Shown: positions 7,309 to 14,393, numbered from the stretch's first letter. The stretch is DNA of 15,282 nt from Nitrososphaerota archaeon (GCA_023266955.1 JAHFOH010000011.1:1-15282); one strand, 5' to 3'. The notes: a model not told the origin generated them from the letters alone. Numbers and translations: made by a program.

Positions 7309-7841
7309 CCTTCGTACACCTCCACTCCAAAGGCCTCTTTGAAGTAAGCCATCGCTTCTTCCTTGTTCACCCTATGTTGGTGCCCTATGATCGAAGAGGC
7401 TCTTTTCCTCCTCATCACTCTGTAACCAGGTCGCTCAAGAAGAACACTCACGTCCATTCCAAACATTCCCAATTCGGGGTCATACTTCACGCCGGGAATC
7501 TCGATGTGTTCGCGGATACCAAAGGAGATGCTCCCGAACTCATCGAATGATGAGGAAGGCAACTTCATGTCTTTAGTTGTCAACAGACCCTTGAGTAATT
7601 CGGACGCTCTAGGCCCTCTAATGGTCGTTACAAGACCTATGGGCTCGCCTTGATGTATACCGAAGTCCCTAATTGTCTTCTTCGCCTTCCTTATGCTGGG
7701 TCGCTGACCTAATACCTGCTCCATGACGCGCTTCGCTTTCTCCAGAATTTCGCCAGCCTTTCCGACGCCCATGTTAACTATTAGCTTGCCCACTCGAATA
7801 CGCTTCATCGGGTTTTGAAGCTGTTCCTTCGTCGCCTGCAA
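7302..7841 (-). CDS. rpl5: 50S ribosomal protein uL5
   Basis: 179 residues, archaeal length. NPMKRIRVGKLIVNMGVGKAGE marks the family N-terminus, QRPSIRKAKKTIRDFGIHQGEPIGLVTTIRG the middle, and the C-terminus contains GYRVMRRKRASSIIGHQHRV. uL5 binds 5S rRNA with uL18 and contacts P-site tRNA. TTG at 7841 is chosen because GAGGTG lies 7 nt upstream; a TTG at 7856 is in frame but would lie upstream of this motif. The gene begins just after the eS4 stop (7843). Confidence 0.96.
   Translation of the reverse strand: MQATKEQLQNPMKRIRVGKLIVNMGVGKAGEILEKAKRVMEQVLGQRPSIRKAKKTIRDFGIHQGEPIGLVTTIRGPRASELLKGLLTTKDMKLPSSSFDEFGSISFGIREHIEIPGVKYDPELGMFGMDVSVLLERPGYRVMRRKRASSIIGHQHRVNKEEAMAYFKEAFGVEVYEGR
7317..7323 (-). 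promoter_or_regulatory. Shine-Dalgarno GGAGGTG of uS14
   Basis: A seven-base match to the archaeal anti-Shine-Dalgarno, 8 nt before ACG at 7308, at the end of the uL5 coding region. It decides the uS14 start, since no conventional start codon is available. Confidence 0.65.
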
Positions 7842-7842
7842 C

Positions 7843-8556
7843 TCAGCCCACCTCAACTTTTACAAGGGGCTTATCGACGCCTACAGGGAGGACGAGATCA
7901 CTCGGAATCTCTATCATTTCTGAATCAAATTTCAATTCGGTCATACTAGGGCGACTCAAGGTAGCCTGCCTCACGGTTGCAATCTTGCCTACCCTCCCCC
8001 CCATCTGACCCTTTGATATCAACCCCAGTGAACCAGGTTGAAACCGTATGTGATTCAGCATTTTTTGCGAAGGAACCTGGATCAGTAATGAATCGCCAGG
8101 CTTCAGGTCTCTTAAATCCCGCGCTAGAAGGTTCCGTCCATCATGCAGAGCGTATTGCACTGCACCACCGCTGACTATACGCTTTCCCCTAATCCTGCAA
8201 ATCTTTACATCTCTTTCAGAGTCCGGAATCTCCAGAGGCACTAGCGAACCCTTTGAAGGGATAATTCTGTAGCACTTTCCTAGAGCCGTTATTTCGATGA
8301 TATCCATCAACCCAACTGAAAAATGAGGGTCCCTGCGAATTACTCCGTCAACAAGAATCTTCCCATCGTGAAGGGCCACTTTCGTTTCCCTATAGGTTCT
8401 AGCCAGTCGAAGAATATCCCTCAGGAGGATGGCTAGAGGGTAACTCTCGACCCAGGTATGTGGACCAGATGAAGGGGTAACAACAAATCTCTTGCCCTTT
8501 CTAGGGATCCTCCAGAATCCAGGAGCAACTGATCTCTTCGTCCTTATGATTGTCAA
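7843..8556 (-). CDS. rps4e: 30S ribosomal protein eS4
   Basis: 237 residues. eS4 is archaeal/eukaryotic, a 16S/18S rRNA-binding protein. The N-terminus has the GFWRIPRKGKRFVVTPSSGPH signature. An S4-like RNA-binding segment follows (LARTYRETKVALHDGKILVDGVIRRDPHFSVGLMDIIEI, about 51-90), and a KOW-like stretch (GGRVGKIATVRQA) lies near 185-197. TTG at 8556 overlaps the uL24 stop as TTGA, implying coupling. Confidence 0.97.
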   Translation of the reverse strand: MTIIRTKRSVAPGFWRIPRKGKRFVVTPSSGPHTWVESYPLAILLRDILRLARTYRETKVALHDGKILVDGVIRRDPHFSVGLMDIIEITALGKCYRIIPSKGSLVPLEIPDSERDVKICRIRGKRIVSGGAVQYALHDGRNLLARDLRDLKPGDSLLIQVPSQKMLNHIRFQPGSLGLISKGQMGGRVGKIATVRQATLSRPSMTELKFDSEMIEIPSDLVLPVGVDKPLVKVEVG

Positions 8557-8930
8557 GGGGTGGCAGCCTCCTCTGCCTTTCCGGATGATTCTTCGAGCTT
8601 AGTCTTCCTCCATTTATCGTCTAGATTGAGGGAAGTGATACTGCCCTTTGACGCGTGGATTTTCACTGGAACCGTTCTGCCGCCAGCAATCTTCTCTCTC
8701 GTCACGCCCTCAATGGAGACTGTCCCTGAATCTGTGTAAACGCGTGTCACCTTCCCCTCGATGCCCTTGTACTCTCCTCGCATCACCTTCATCGTGTCCC
8801 CTTTCCTAACCCTGAATGATCTTCTTCCGTATTTCGCCTGTAAGTCATCCGAGAGATGGGACTTAACAGCAGAGGATCTTTCGTGCAGGGGAGCGTTGAA
8901 GAGTTTTTTTCGGGTTTTTGAGGGTATCAA
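8553..8930 (-). CDS. rpl24: 50S ribosomal protein uL24
   Basis: 125 residues, close to archaeal L24. The KOW motif region is RKGDTMKVMRGEYKGIEGKVTRVYTDSGTVSIEGV (about 42-76), preceded by RKKLFNAPLHERS, a typical archaeal N-terminus. uL24 is an early assembly initiator of the large subunit. The start is TTG at 8930, with GGTGG about 7 nt upstream just past the uL14 stop. The acidic/alanine-rich C-terminal tail is variable in the family. Confidence 0.96.
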   Translation of the reverse strand: MIPSKTRKKLFNAPLHERSSAVKSHLSDDLQAKYGRRSFRVRKGDTMKVMRGEYKGIEGKVTRVYTDSGTVSIEGVTREKIAGGRTVPVKIHASKGSITSLNLDDKWRKTKLEESSGKAEEAATP

Positions 8931-8942
8931 CTAGTTTCCACC

Positions 8943-9377
8943 CTAGACTATCATAGCTGCCAGATTCGCTATCCTAGGCCATCTTTCCGCAGCTTCAAAC
9001 GCGACAGGACCCTTTATGTCAGTCCCCTTTAATTCTCCTTCCGGAGTAATTATGACAGCAGCATTGTCTTCAAAGCTTACGCGGAGTCCACTGATCCGAT
9101 GAATTGGATATTTTTGACGAACTAAGACCGCGCCGAATGTCAGCTTCCTCATTTCTGGCGGCCCCTTCTTAACCACGACTGTAATGTGATCACCAATTGA
9201 TGCAGCTGGTAGCCGACTCAAGCGACCCTTGTATCCAGTTACCATAATTACGCGCAGCTTCTTTGCACCGGTGTTGTCGGCGCAGTTAATTACGGCGTTC
9301 AGAGGGATGGCTCGGGTAATGTAGAGTTTGAATTCCTCGACTCCCTTCGCAGATACAGCTCTTGATTTAGTTGACAT
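8943..9377 (-). CDS. rpl14: 50S ribosomal protein uL14
   Basis: 144 residues, slightly longer than many archaeal L14 proteins because of an N-terminal extension of about ten residues. The core ITRAIPLNAVINCADNTGAKKLRVIMVTGYKGRLSRLPAASIGDHITVVVKKGPPEMR is highly characteristic. It ends IKGPVAFEAAERWPRIANLAAMIV. uL14 lies at the subunit interface. ATG at 9377 immediately follows the uS17 stop with no spacer. Confidence 0.97.
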   Translation of the reverse strand: MSTKSRAVSAKGVEEFKLYITRAIPLNAVINCADNTGAKKLRVIMVTGYKGRLSRLPAASIGDHITVVVKKGPPEMRKLTFGAVLVRQKYPIHRISGLRVSFEDNAAVIITPEGELKGTDIKGPVAFEAAERWPRIANLAAMIV

Positions 9378-9701
9378 CTACAAACCCAACTTCTCAATTG
9401 CAACGAAGCTGATACTTTTGGCCAAGGGTCGACATTCGGCTAGAGCGACGTCGTCCCCCTCATTGATCTCTAAGCAAGGGGGTAGGTGTGCGTGTATTTT
9501 GCTACTCCTCTTTTCGTATCTCATGAATTTCTTAACGTAGTGTAAGTATTCTCTTTCAACGACTATTGTGCTCTGGGATTTGCTGCTGACCACTCGACCG
9601 CGTAGAACTCTACCTCTGAGCTTCAAATGACCATGGAAAGGGCATCGAGGATCTTCACATGATTTCTTGGGGGGCTTCACTTTGATGCCTATGTTCTTCA
9701 A
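9378..9701 (-). CDS. rps17: 30S ribosomal protein uS17
   Basis: 107 residues. The archaeal N-terminus KNIGIKVKPPKKSCEDPRCPFHG includes two cysteines (15 and 20) and a histidine (23), part of the archaeal/eukaryotic extension. The OB-fold core follows, with LRGRVLRGRVVSSKSQSTIVVERE. TTG at 9701 is supported by this N-terminus and by GAGG 4 nt upstream. uS17 follows uL29 directly, with only 22 nt between; the SUI1 and RNase P p29 genes that often sit here in archaea are absent. Confidence 0.96.
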   Translation of the reverse strand: MKNIGIKVKPPKKSCEDPRCPFHGHLKLRGRVLRGRVVSSKSQSTIVVEREYLHYVKKFMRYEKRSSKIHAHLPPCLEINEGDDVALAECRPLAKSISFVAIEKLGL

Positions 9702-9723
9702 AGTTCCTCACTGGATTTCATCA

Positions 9724-9921
9724 TCAGGTTTTTTCAGCGAGAACCGTCAGGATCCTGGCTATGTCCCTCCTAACCGCCCTGACCTTCCCGGACTCCTTTC
9801 TAAGTGTGCCCCTTCCCTGCATACTTCGAAGTTTCGTTAACTCTGTCCTGAGCTCAGCGACTTTAGCCCGCATATCTTTGGTTTCCAATTTGCCCAGTTC
9901 ACTCGCTTTGAGCCTAGGCAG
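9724..9921 (-). CDS. rpl29: 50S ribosomal protein uL29, probable CTG start
   Basis: A 65-residue two-helix protein. KASELGKLETKDMRAKVAELRTELTKLRSMQ and VRAVRRDIARILTVLAEK match the uL29 pattern (ending in RR.IARILT). It sits near the exit tunnel in the large subunit. The frame is open from an upstream TAG but has no ATG, GTG or TTG before a TTG at 9888 (residue 12) and an ATG at 9873, which would cut into the first helix. CTG at 9921 is chosen: GGAGGAGG (9937-9930) lies 8 nt upstream, and the family N-terminus begins there. It overlaps the uS3 stop by 8 nt. Confidence 0.9.
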   Translation of the reverse strand: MPRLKASELGKLETKDMRAKVAELRTELTKLRSMQGRGTLRKESGKVRAVRRDIARILTVLAEKT

Positions 9922-10546
9922 GGGCTTCGCCTCCTCCCTCAGGTATTTGCTGCTCCGTTTCTATGATCTCGACTTCAGGAGACAGCAGTTCTTTTGGAGC
10001 GATTTTTACCTTTATCCCGTATAAGCCCATCTTTAAGAGTACATCAGAAGTAGCTTCCCTCACAACCTTCCTAGACGTCTCGCCGCTCTTCGGAACAACT
10101 CCGGCCCGATACTTCTCGTGGTGGGATCGTTCGCTGCGAAGTTTACCAGCTATTGATATTTCGGCTCCCATCGCTCCGGCGTTCATTACCGCGTTCAGTG
10201 CGTATATGGCGGCCCGTCTGAACGCCGTTCCCCTACTCACGGAGGAGGCTATCCTGCTGCACATGATTCTTGGGTTGAGCTCTGGGACCTCCACCTCCAT
10301 GACCGCAATCATTGGATTTGGTAATCCAAATTTCTTCTCCAATTTTTCGGTAAGGTCTTTGATTCCAATGCCACGCCGTCCGATAACCAAGCCTGGTCGG
10401 CTAACGTACAGGGTGATTCTAGTGCCGGTGGGCGTCTTCAGAATATCTGCTCCGCCGTAGCCAGCGTCCTTGACTGAATTCTGAAGGAACTCGTCCAGCT
10501 CAACATTCTTGGCGAAATTCTTCAATACATTCTTAACCGCGGATAT
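9914..10546 (-). CDS. rps3: 30S ribosomal protein uS3, probable ATA start
   Basis: About 210 residues. A KH domain (RPGLVIGRRGIGIKDLTEKLEKKFG, roughly 46-70 with this start) is followed by VEVPELNPRIMCSRIASSVSRGTAFRRA and the C-terminal domain with GAEISIAGKLRSERSHHEKYRAGVVPKSG. uS3 lies at the mRNA entry channel with helicase function. The conventional start would be TTG at 10525, which has no Shine-Dalgarno. ATA at 10546 has GAGGTG (10559-10554) 7 nt upstream and restores an N-terminus (SAVKNVLKNF) of the archaeal type. No ATG, GTG or TTG exists between the upstream TAG and 10525. If ATA is not used, the protein is 203 residues. Confidence 0.93.
   Translation of the reverse strand: MSAVKNVLKNFAKNVELDEFLQNSVKDAGYGGADILKTPTGTRITLYVSRPGLVIGRRGIGIKDLTEKLEKKFGLPNPMIAVMEVEVPELNPRIMCSRIASSVSRGTAFRRAAIYALNAVMNAGAMGAEISIAGKLRSERSHHEKYRAGVVPKSGETSRKVVREATSDVLLKMGLYGIKVKIAPKELLSPEVEIIETEQQIPEGGGEAPA
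9930..9937 (-). promoter_or_regulatory. Shine-Dalgarno GGAGGAGG of uL29
   Basis: A purine-rich motif in the 3' end of uS3, 8 nt before CTG at 9921. It also encodes glycines of the uS3 tail, so its purity alone is weak evidence; its spacing to the only full-length start candidate is the argument. Confidence 0.55.
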
Positions 10547-10550
10547 GGCA

Positions 10551-11012
10551 CTACACCTCTCGTGCTATCAATTCGATATGAACGAGCGTGTTGAAACTTG
10601 GGGAGGATCGGCCAAAGGCTCTTGATGTAAAGGCCTTGACTTGTCGACCTCTAAGAGCCGCCGCATGCACAATCTTAAGCCTCTCCGAATCCATCCCCTT
10701 AAAATCAGCGTTAGCTTCAAGGTTGTTCACAACATCAAGAATTTTCCGAGCGGCCTTCGCTGGATAAGCTCCCGCGTGAAAATTGGTCAATGATCTTCTG
10801 TGGGCAGCCTTCTTCTTGTACCTCCTGAAGGCTATTGGCTTCTTTAGGTCTATAACGTCTTCTAGCAGTTTCTTCGCGTCAGAAAGGATTAGCCCTTTGA
10901 TGCTGGTGCAAACTTCCCTAGCTGCCTTAGGGGAGACACCTACCTCTCTCCCACTTGCCCTTACATGTAAAAGTGGGTCGAAACCCTCGAAGCTGTACCT
11001 GAAATGGGGCAC
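10551..11012 (-). CDS. rpl22: 50S ribosomal protein uL22
   Basis: 153 residues from GTG at 11012, the archaeal length. HFRYSFEGFDPLLHVRASGREVGVSPKAAREVC is the archaeal N-terminus; PIAFRRYKKKAAHRRSL and the GAYPAKAARKILDVVNNLEANA stretch mark the body and tunnel loop. An earlier in-frame GTG at 11048 would add 12 residues unlike the family and would start about 7 nt from the promoter box, so it is rejected. This gene probably begins a second transcript. Confidence 0.95.
   Translation of the reverse strand: MPHFRYSFEGFDPLLHVRASGREVGVSPKAAREVCTSIKGLILSDAKKLLEDVIDLKKPIAFRRYKKKAAHRRSLTNFHAGAYPAKAARKILDVVNNLEANADFKGMDSERLKIVHAAALRGRQVKAFTSRAFGRSSPSFNTLVHIELIAREV
10554..10559 (-). promoter_or_regulatory. 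Shine-Dalgarno GAGGTG of uS3
   Basis: A six-base match to the archaeal anti-Shine-Dalgarno at the uL22 stop, 7 nt before ATA at 10546 but 28 nt before TTG at 10525. It favours the ATA start. Confidence 0.6.
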
Positions 11013-11128
11013 CCAGTGACACCATTCGGCTAAGCCGCCGATTTGCACTCAATAAATACTTTTGCGATAATCATTTTACGGAAATGCCAAAAACTTCGAG
11101 CTAAGTGGATTGCTGATCCATAGTTGGG
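11013..11128 (-). other. Longest gene-free gap (uS19-uL22) with transcription signals
   Basis: 116 nt without a gene in an otherwise tightly packed cluster. In transcription order it holds a run of five T about 35 nt after the uS19 stop (possible weak terminator), the promoter candidate at 11065-11050, and a short hairpin CGGCTTAGCCG at 11037-11027 just before uL22. No small ORF with a convincing start is seen. Confidence 0.6.
11050..11065 (-). promoter_or_regulatory. Archaeal promoter candidate (BRE + TATA) for uL22
   Basis: GCAAAAGTATTTATTG reads as an A-rich BRE followed by the TATA-like TATTTAT. The box centre near 11055 predicts a transcript start near 11029, leaving a leader of about 17 nt before GTG at 11012. 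The position in the largest gap adds weight. No expression data. Confidence 0.5.
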
Positions 11129-11524
11129 TTATTTGAGAGGGACGTACAGACTTGATCTGGAAGCACCGATTCCAGGCGTTCCGTGCACGACCTTTTTGTT
11201 GGTTGGAACGTACTCGCCTAGGTAGTGACCGATCATTTCAGCCCTTATCTCTAGAGGGATAAAGTCCTTTCCATTGTGAATATGGATGGTGAGTCCAACC
11301 ATGTATGGAAGCACTATCATGTCTCTAGCGTGGGTCTTGATGGGGGTGCTTAGCTTGCCTTCATTAGCTGCTCTAATGTCTTCGAGGAACTTCCTCTTTT
11401 CCTCGGATATGCCTCTGTTTAGAGCCCTCCTCTGCCTTGACGGTAACAGAGAAAAAAAAGTCTCTGAGGACATTGATTGGATCTGCTCAAGTGTGTATCC
11501 TCTATACTTGAATTCCCTGACCAT
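11129..11524 (-). CDS. rps19: 30S ribosomal protein uS19
   Basis: 131 residues, archaeal form with an N-terminal extension (MVREFKYRGYTLEQIQSMSSETFFSLLPSRQRRAL). The conserved C-terminal core follows: PIKTHARDMIVLPYMVGLTIHIHNGKDFIPLEIRAEMIGHYLGEYVPTNKKV. uS19 is in the small-subunit head. The start is ATG at 11524; GGAGGT lies rather far upstream (14 nt). A run of eight T on the coding strand (11459-11452) encodes Phe-Phe-Ser and keeps the frame. Confidence 0.97.
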   Translation of the reverse strand: MVREFKYRGYTLEQIQSMSSETFFSLLPSRQRRALNRGISEEKRKFLEDIRAANEGKLSTPIKTHARDMIVLPYMVGLTIHIHNGKDFIPLEIRAEMIGHYLGEYVPTNKKVVHGTPGIGASRSSLYVPLK

Positions 11525-11528
11525 TGGT

Positions 11529-12272
11529 CTATGACGCTACCTCCCTCGGAATCCTCTTTCGTCCAGTCTTTCGGGGAGCTATATGACCAACCTTCCTTCC
11601 AGGCGGAGCATACCGTGATGTTGAAGTAGATTTTCCTGGATGTTGATGGCGACCACCACCGAAAGGATGGTAGACTGCAGACATTGCCACACCTCTAACC
11701 CTTGGGTAGGCTCCCAATTTTCCCCTTGCCCTCATCATGTGGTAACTTGTGCCGGCCTTCAGTAGAGGTCTTTCAGTTCTACCTGCACCTGCGATTTCAC
11801 CTACAGTGGCCCTACATCCTCCTCTCAAGAACAAAGTCCTTCCAGAGGGAAGCTTTATCGTAACTCCAGATGGGGTATGAGCGGAGACGATCGCCGAAGC
11901 TCCTGAGGTTCGTGCCAGCTTCCCACCGTCTCCAAAATTTCGCTCGATGTTACAGACAGTACTTCCCTCAGGAATTTTGCTAAGGGGAAGAACATTACCC
12001 AAAACAGGAGGCGCTTCTGCCCCCAACTGTATGCGAGATCCGATTTCCAAGCCATTGGCCGCAGGCAAATAACTCACTGAACCGCCATCCAATCGCACCT
12101 GAGCTAGAGGAGCCGTGTGTCCTCCATCATGGACGAGCGCCGTTACAACGCCTGACGCACTTAGATGACCAAGAACGAGAGGATAACGCGCCTGAAGTGC
12201 TAGGCGTCCAGGACGAACCCGGAACTGGCTGCCCCCTTTACCTCTCCTCTGATTAAGGATTCTTTTACCCAA
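11529..12272 (-). CDS. rpl2: 50S ribosomal protein uL2
   Basis: 247 residues, archaeal length. MGKRILNQRRGKGGSQFRV is the archaeal N-terminus and fixes TTG at 12272 as the start, 3 nt after the uL23 stop. The C-terminal AVYHPFGGGRHQHPGKSTSTSR segment contains the conserved GGGRHQH loop near the peptidyl transferase centre, including its histidines. The rest shows the two-domain beta-barrel pattern. Intact. Confidence 0.97.
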   Translation of the reverse strand: MGKRILNQRRGKGGSQFRVRPGRLALQARYPLVLGHLSASGVVTALVHDGGHTAPLAQVRLDGGSVSYLPAANGLEIGSRIQLGAEAPPVLGNVLPLSKIPEGSTVCNIERNFGDGGKLARTSGASAIVSAHTPSGVTIKLPSGRTLFLRGGCRATVGEIAGAGRTERPLLKAGTSYHMMRARGKLGAYPRVRGVAMSAVYHPFGGGRHQHPGKSTSTSRYAPPGRKVGHIAPRKTGRKRIPREVAS

Positions 12273-12275
12273 GGT

Positions 12276-12542
12276 TTACACCAGCTCCAGTTTTGACGCT
12301 AATTCAGTGGCTGGACTTCCCTTGGTGAGGCGCACATAAGCCTTTTTGCCTCTGATAGTCTTGACGGTATTGACAGAGTCTACCGAGACCTCGTAGAGAG
12401 TTTCTATCGCTTGTTTAACTTGACTCTTCGTCGCTTCTCCACTCACTAAGAAAACTATCTTATTTTCCTTCTCGATTAGATCGAAAGTCTTTTCGGTAAT
12501 GTAGGGGCGAATTACGATTCTTAGAGCGTCTTCAACCTGCAT
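12276..12542 (-). CDS. rpl23: 50S ribosomal protein uL23
   Basis: 88 residues. IVIRPYITEKTFDLIEKENKIVFLVSGEATKSQVKQAIETLYEVSVDSVNTVKTIRGKKAYVRL is the full archaeal uL23 core, a docking site at the exit tunnel for SRP and chaperones. ATG at 12542 is chosen because AGGTGA (12553-12548) lies 5 nt upstream; a GTG at 12551 overlaps that motif. It overlaps the uL4 3' end by 11 nt. Confidence 0.96.
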   Translation of the reverse strand: MQVEDALRIVIRPYITEKTFDLIEKENKIVFLVSGEATKSQVKQAIETLYEVSVDSVNTVKTIRGKKAYVRLTKGSPATELASKLELV

Positions 12543-13347
12543 TTCTGTCACCTACAGCCATTAATGAAGGGGAGAGACCAGTTACAGCTGACTTGGACCA
12601 TATGGTGAGTCGTCCTGGGTGAGAGCCTGGAGCAAGGTTCAACACGCTCAGGTCTTTAGCAAGGACACATTCTACGCCAGGAAGACTTTCTACAGCTTTC
12701 TTAAGACCGAGGTCTTGCGCTATCACAAGAAGCGGGCCAACTCGATATTTAGTTGCCCTACCTCTTGTCCGACTCTTACCTGCGAGAATCTTCTTGGAAC
12801 GAGCTCTTTCCAAGTCTTTCAGGACCCCGAGATTCTGAAAGACGGATTTCAGGTCTTTCGCCTTGACTATGCTCTGAACGTCATCAGCGACTACGAGCGG
12901 TAGCGATGGTACTTCATCAACTTCGTGCCCTCTAATCTTGACGAGCTCTTTATTCGCTGTGGCTGCTATGGCTGAAGCGGTTGCCAGCCTCCGCTCCTTC
13001 TCGTTAATGTACTTCCAGACGCGCTTCTCCACTTGAGGGGGATGTGCTTGTCTGCCTTTAACAACGCTAGCGACGCCAGCTGCTTGCCCTGCTCTCGCGT
13101 ATCCTTCGCCTTTGACTCGGGCAAGTCGGGCTATGCCTCGACCCGTAGGAGGATTGAATGCTTCGGCGCTTGTCTTCATTCCTGCTGTCGGGTCTCGACC
13201 CTGTGGCTGCAGAGCGTGCGTCGCCAACGCAACATAGGCCCTCTGAATCACATCAGGCCTGAAGGGTGTTTGGAATACGAAGGGTAGATCAATGCTTCCA
13301 GTCTCTTTCCCGTCTAGACTAAAGTAAGGAACCTTCAAACAATTCAC
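12532..13347 (-). CDS. rpl4: 50S ribosomal protein uL4
   Basis: 271 residues, archaeal/eukaryotic L4 (L1e) form. The internal loop GRGIARLARVKGEGYARAGQAAGVASVVKGRQAHPPQVEKRVWKYINEKERRLATASAIAAT reaches into the exit tunnel in known ribosomes. It ends LNLAPGSHPGRLTIWSKSAV, a conserved archaeal signature. The start is GTG at 13347, which overlaps the uL3 stop as GTGA. Confidence 0.97.
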   Translation of the reverse strand: MNCLKVPYFSLDGKETGSIDLPFVFQTPFRPDVIQRAYVALATHALQPQGRDPTAGMKTSAEAFNPPTGRGIARLARVKGEGYARAGQAAGVASVVKGRQAHPPQVEKRVWKYINEKERRLATASAIAATANKELVKIRGHEVDEVPSLPLVVADDVQSIVKAKDLKSVFQNLGVLKDLERARSKKILAGKSRTRGRATKYRVGPLLVIAQDLGLKKAVESLPGVECVLAKDLSVLNLAPGSHPGRLTIWSKSAVTGLSPSLMAVGDRNAG

Positions 13348-14345
13348 CCGCTTATGGGACTAATTTCCATGATCTTGGGTGGTTGGATCTTAGCTGTTGG
13401 AGGCCTCAGAGGGAGTCTAAATTTGAGGAACCGCTTTACCGCCCCTGGCACTGAGCCCCTGACCACCATGTAATCTCCTTTGACTTCGCCGTAGTGTGGA
13501 AATCCGCCCTTCGGATTAATTGGTGTTTCAGTCGAGTTTCCCATCAGGAGAACCCTCTTGTTGTACTCCACTCTTTGATGGAATCCGTGTTGTCCTGCCC
13601 TAGGCACTGTATACATTACGGAAGCAGGGTGCCATGGACCCAAAACGCCTACTGCTCTTACGCTCTTTCTTGATTTGTGCTGCTTCCTTTTGATTCCGAG
13701 TCTAGTGACGGGTCCTTCGAAACCTTTTCCTTTGCTTACTGCTCCAACGTCAATATGGGATCCAGGCTTTATCACTTCAGAGGCTTTCATTTGCTTACCT
13801 AGAAGTGACTTTGCGTATTCGAATTGTGAATTCCTATCCCCTCCCCGCATTGGAATCTCAAAGAAGAACGGCTTCTTTTGAGGAAGGCCGATTTCAGAGG
13901 GTTGAACATAAGCAAGCATGGAGAACTGAACAATTTCAGCTAAACGTTTTGCCACACGTTTGAGACCTGCTTCCTCTTTTCCTGGGGAAATCCTCACTTT
14001 GCGCGTTAGATCTTTTGGCAACTCCTTTCCGTAGACCTCGGTTAGAGATTGTAATGCCCCCCCATTTTTTCGATAGGCGCGTATTCCACACATAAGGAGC
14101 GGGGGCGTGGCAACTACCGTTGCTGGATTGTACATTGGCTTGCCGAAGTTTGGTGTGTGCTCACGGTCATCAATGGTTATGACATTTATTGAAGCTGCCT
14201 TGAAGCCTGCGAATCCGAGGAGCAGAGGTTTGTCTGAAGTAACCTGTGGCCATGTTCTTATGACTGGGACGAGTGATGGAGCTCTACCCCTAGGTAGGTA
14301 TGCAAGAGATCCTCTCCTCGGAGCACTGTGCTTTCTATGACCCAC
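13344..14345 (-). CDS. rpl3: 50S ribosomal protein uL3
   Basis: 333 residues, archaeal length. MGHRKHSAPRRGSLAYLPRGRA is the archaeal N-terminus, fixing GTG at 14345. The central part has GSHIDVGAVSKGKGFEGPVTRLGIKRKQHKSRKSVRAVGVLGPWHP, the L3 signature, and QHGFHQRVEYNKR follows. uL3 binds near the peptidyl transferase centre and starts assembly. The C7 tract on the plus strand (14057-14063) is in frame. First ribosomal protein of the cluster, 48 nt after the methyltransferase. Confidence 0.97.
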   Translation of the reverse strand: MGHRKHSAPRRGSLAYLPRGRAPSLVPVIRTWPQVTSDKPLLLGFAGFKAASINVITIDDREHTPNFGKPMYNPATVVATPPLLMCGIRAYRKNGGALQSLTEVYGKELPKDLTRKVRISPGKEEAGLKRVAKRLAEIVQFSMLAYVQPSEIGLPQKKPFFFEIPMRGGDRNSQFEYAKSLLGKQMKASEVIKPGSHIDVGAVSKGKGFEGPVTRLGIKRKQHKSRKSVRAVGVLGPWHPASVMYTVPRAGQHGFHQRVEYNKRVLLMGNSTETPINPKGGFPHYGEVKGDYMVVRGSVPGAVKRFLKFRLPLRPPTAKIQPPKIMEISPISG

Positions 14346-14384
14346 AAGAAATCAGCCGCTCTGCCACCGAGAATCTAGTGCAGT

Positions 14385-14390
14385 TTTAAA
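14385..14390 (-). promoter_or_regulatory. TATA-like box upstream of uL3
   Basis: TTTAAA within AAAGATTTAAAACTGC in the 48-nt gap after the methyltransferase stop. Its centre is about 42 nt from GTG at 14345, predicting a leader of about 16 nt. AT-rich matches of this kind occur by chance; it is offered because the gap is otherwise empty. Confidence 0.35.
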
Positions 14391-14393
14391 TCT

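Noticed and set aside
9963..10460. Plus-strand open frame (165 codons) opposite uS3
   Set aside because: Shadow of uS3; composition is typical of an antisense reading and there is no independent support.
11013..11048. Upstream GTG at 11048 as the uL22 start
   Set aside because: The added residues do not resemble archaeal uL22, and it would lie almost on top of the promoter box.
14353..14372. Minus-strand GGTGGCAGAGCGGCTGATT before uL3 resembles the 5' part of a tRNA-Leu/Ser
   Set aside because: No acceptor pairing, anticodon arm or T arm follows; uL3 coding begins within a few bases.
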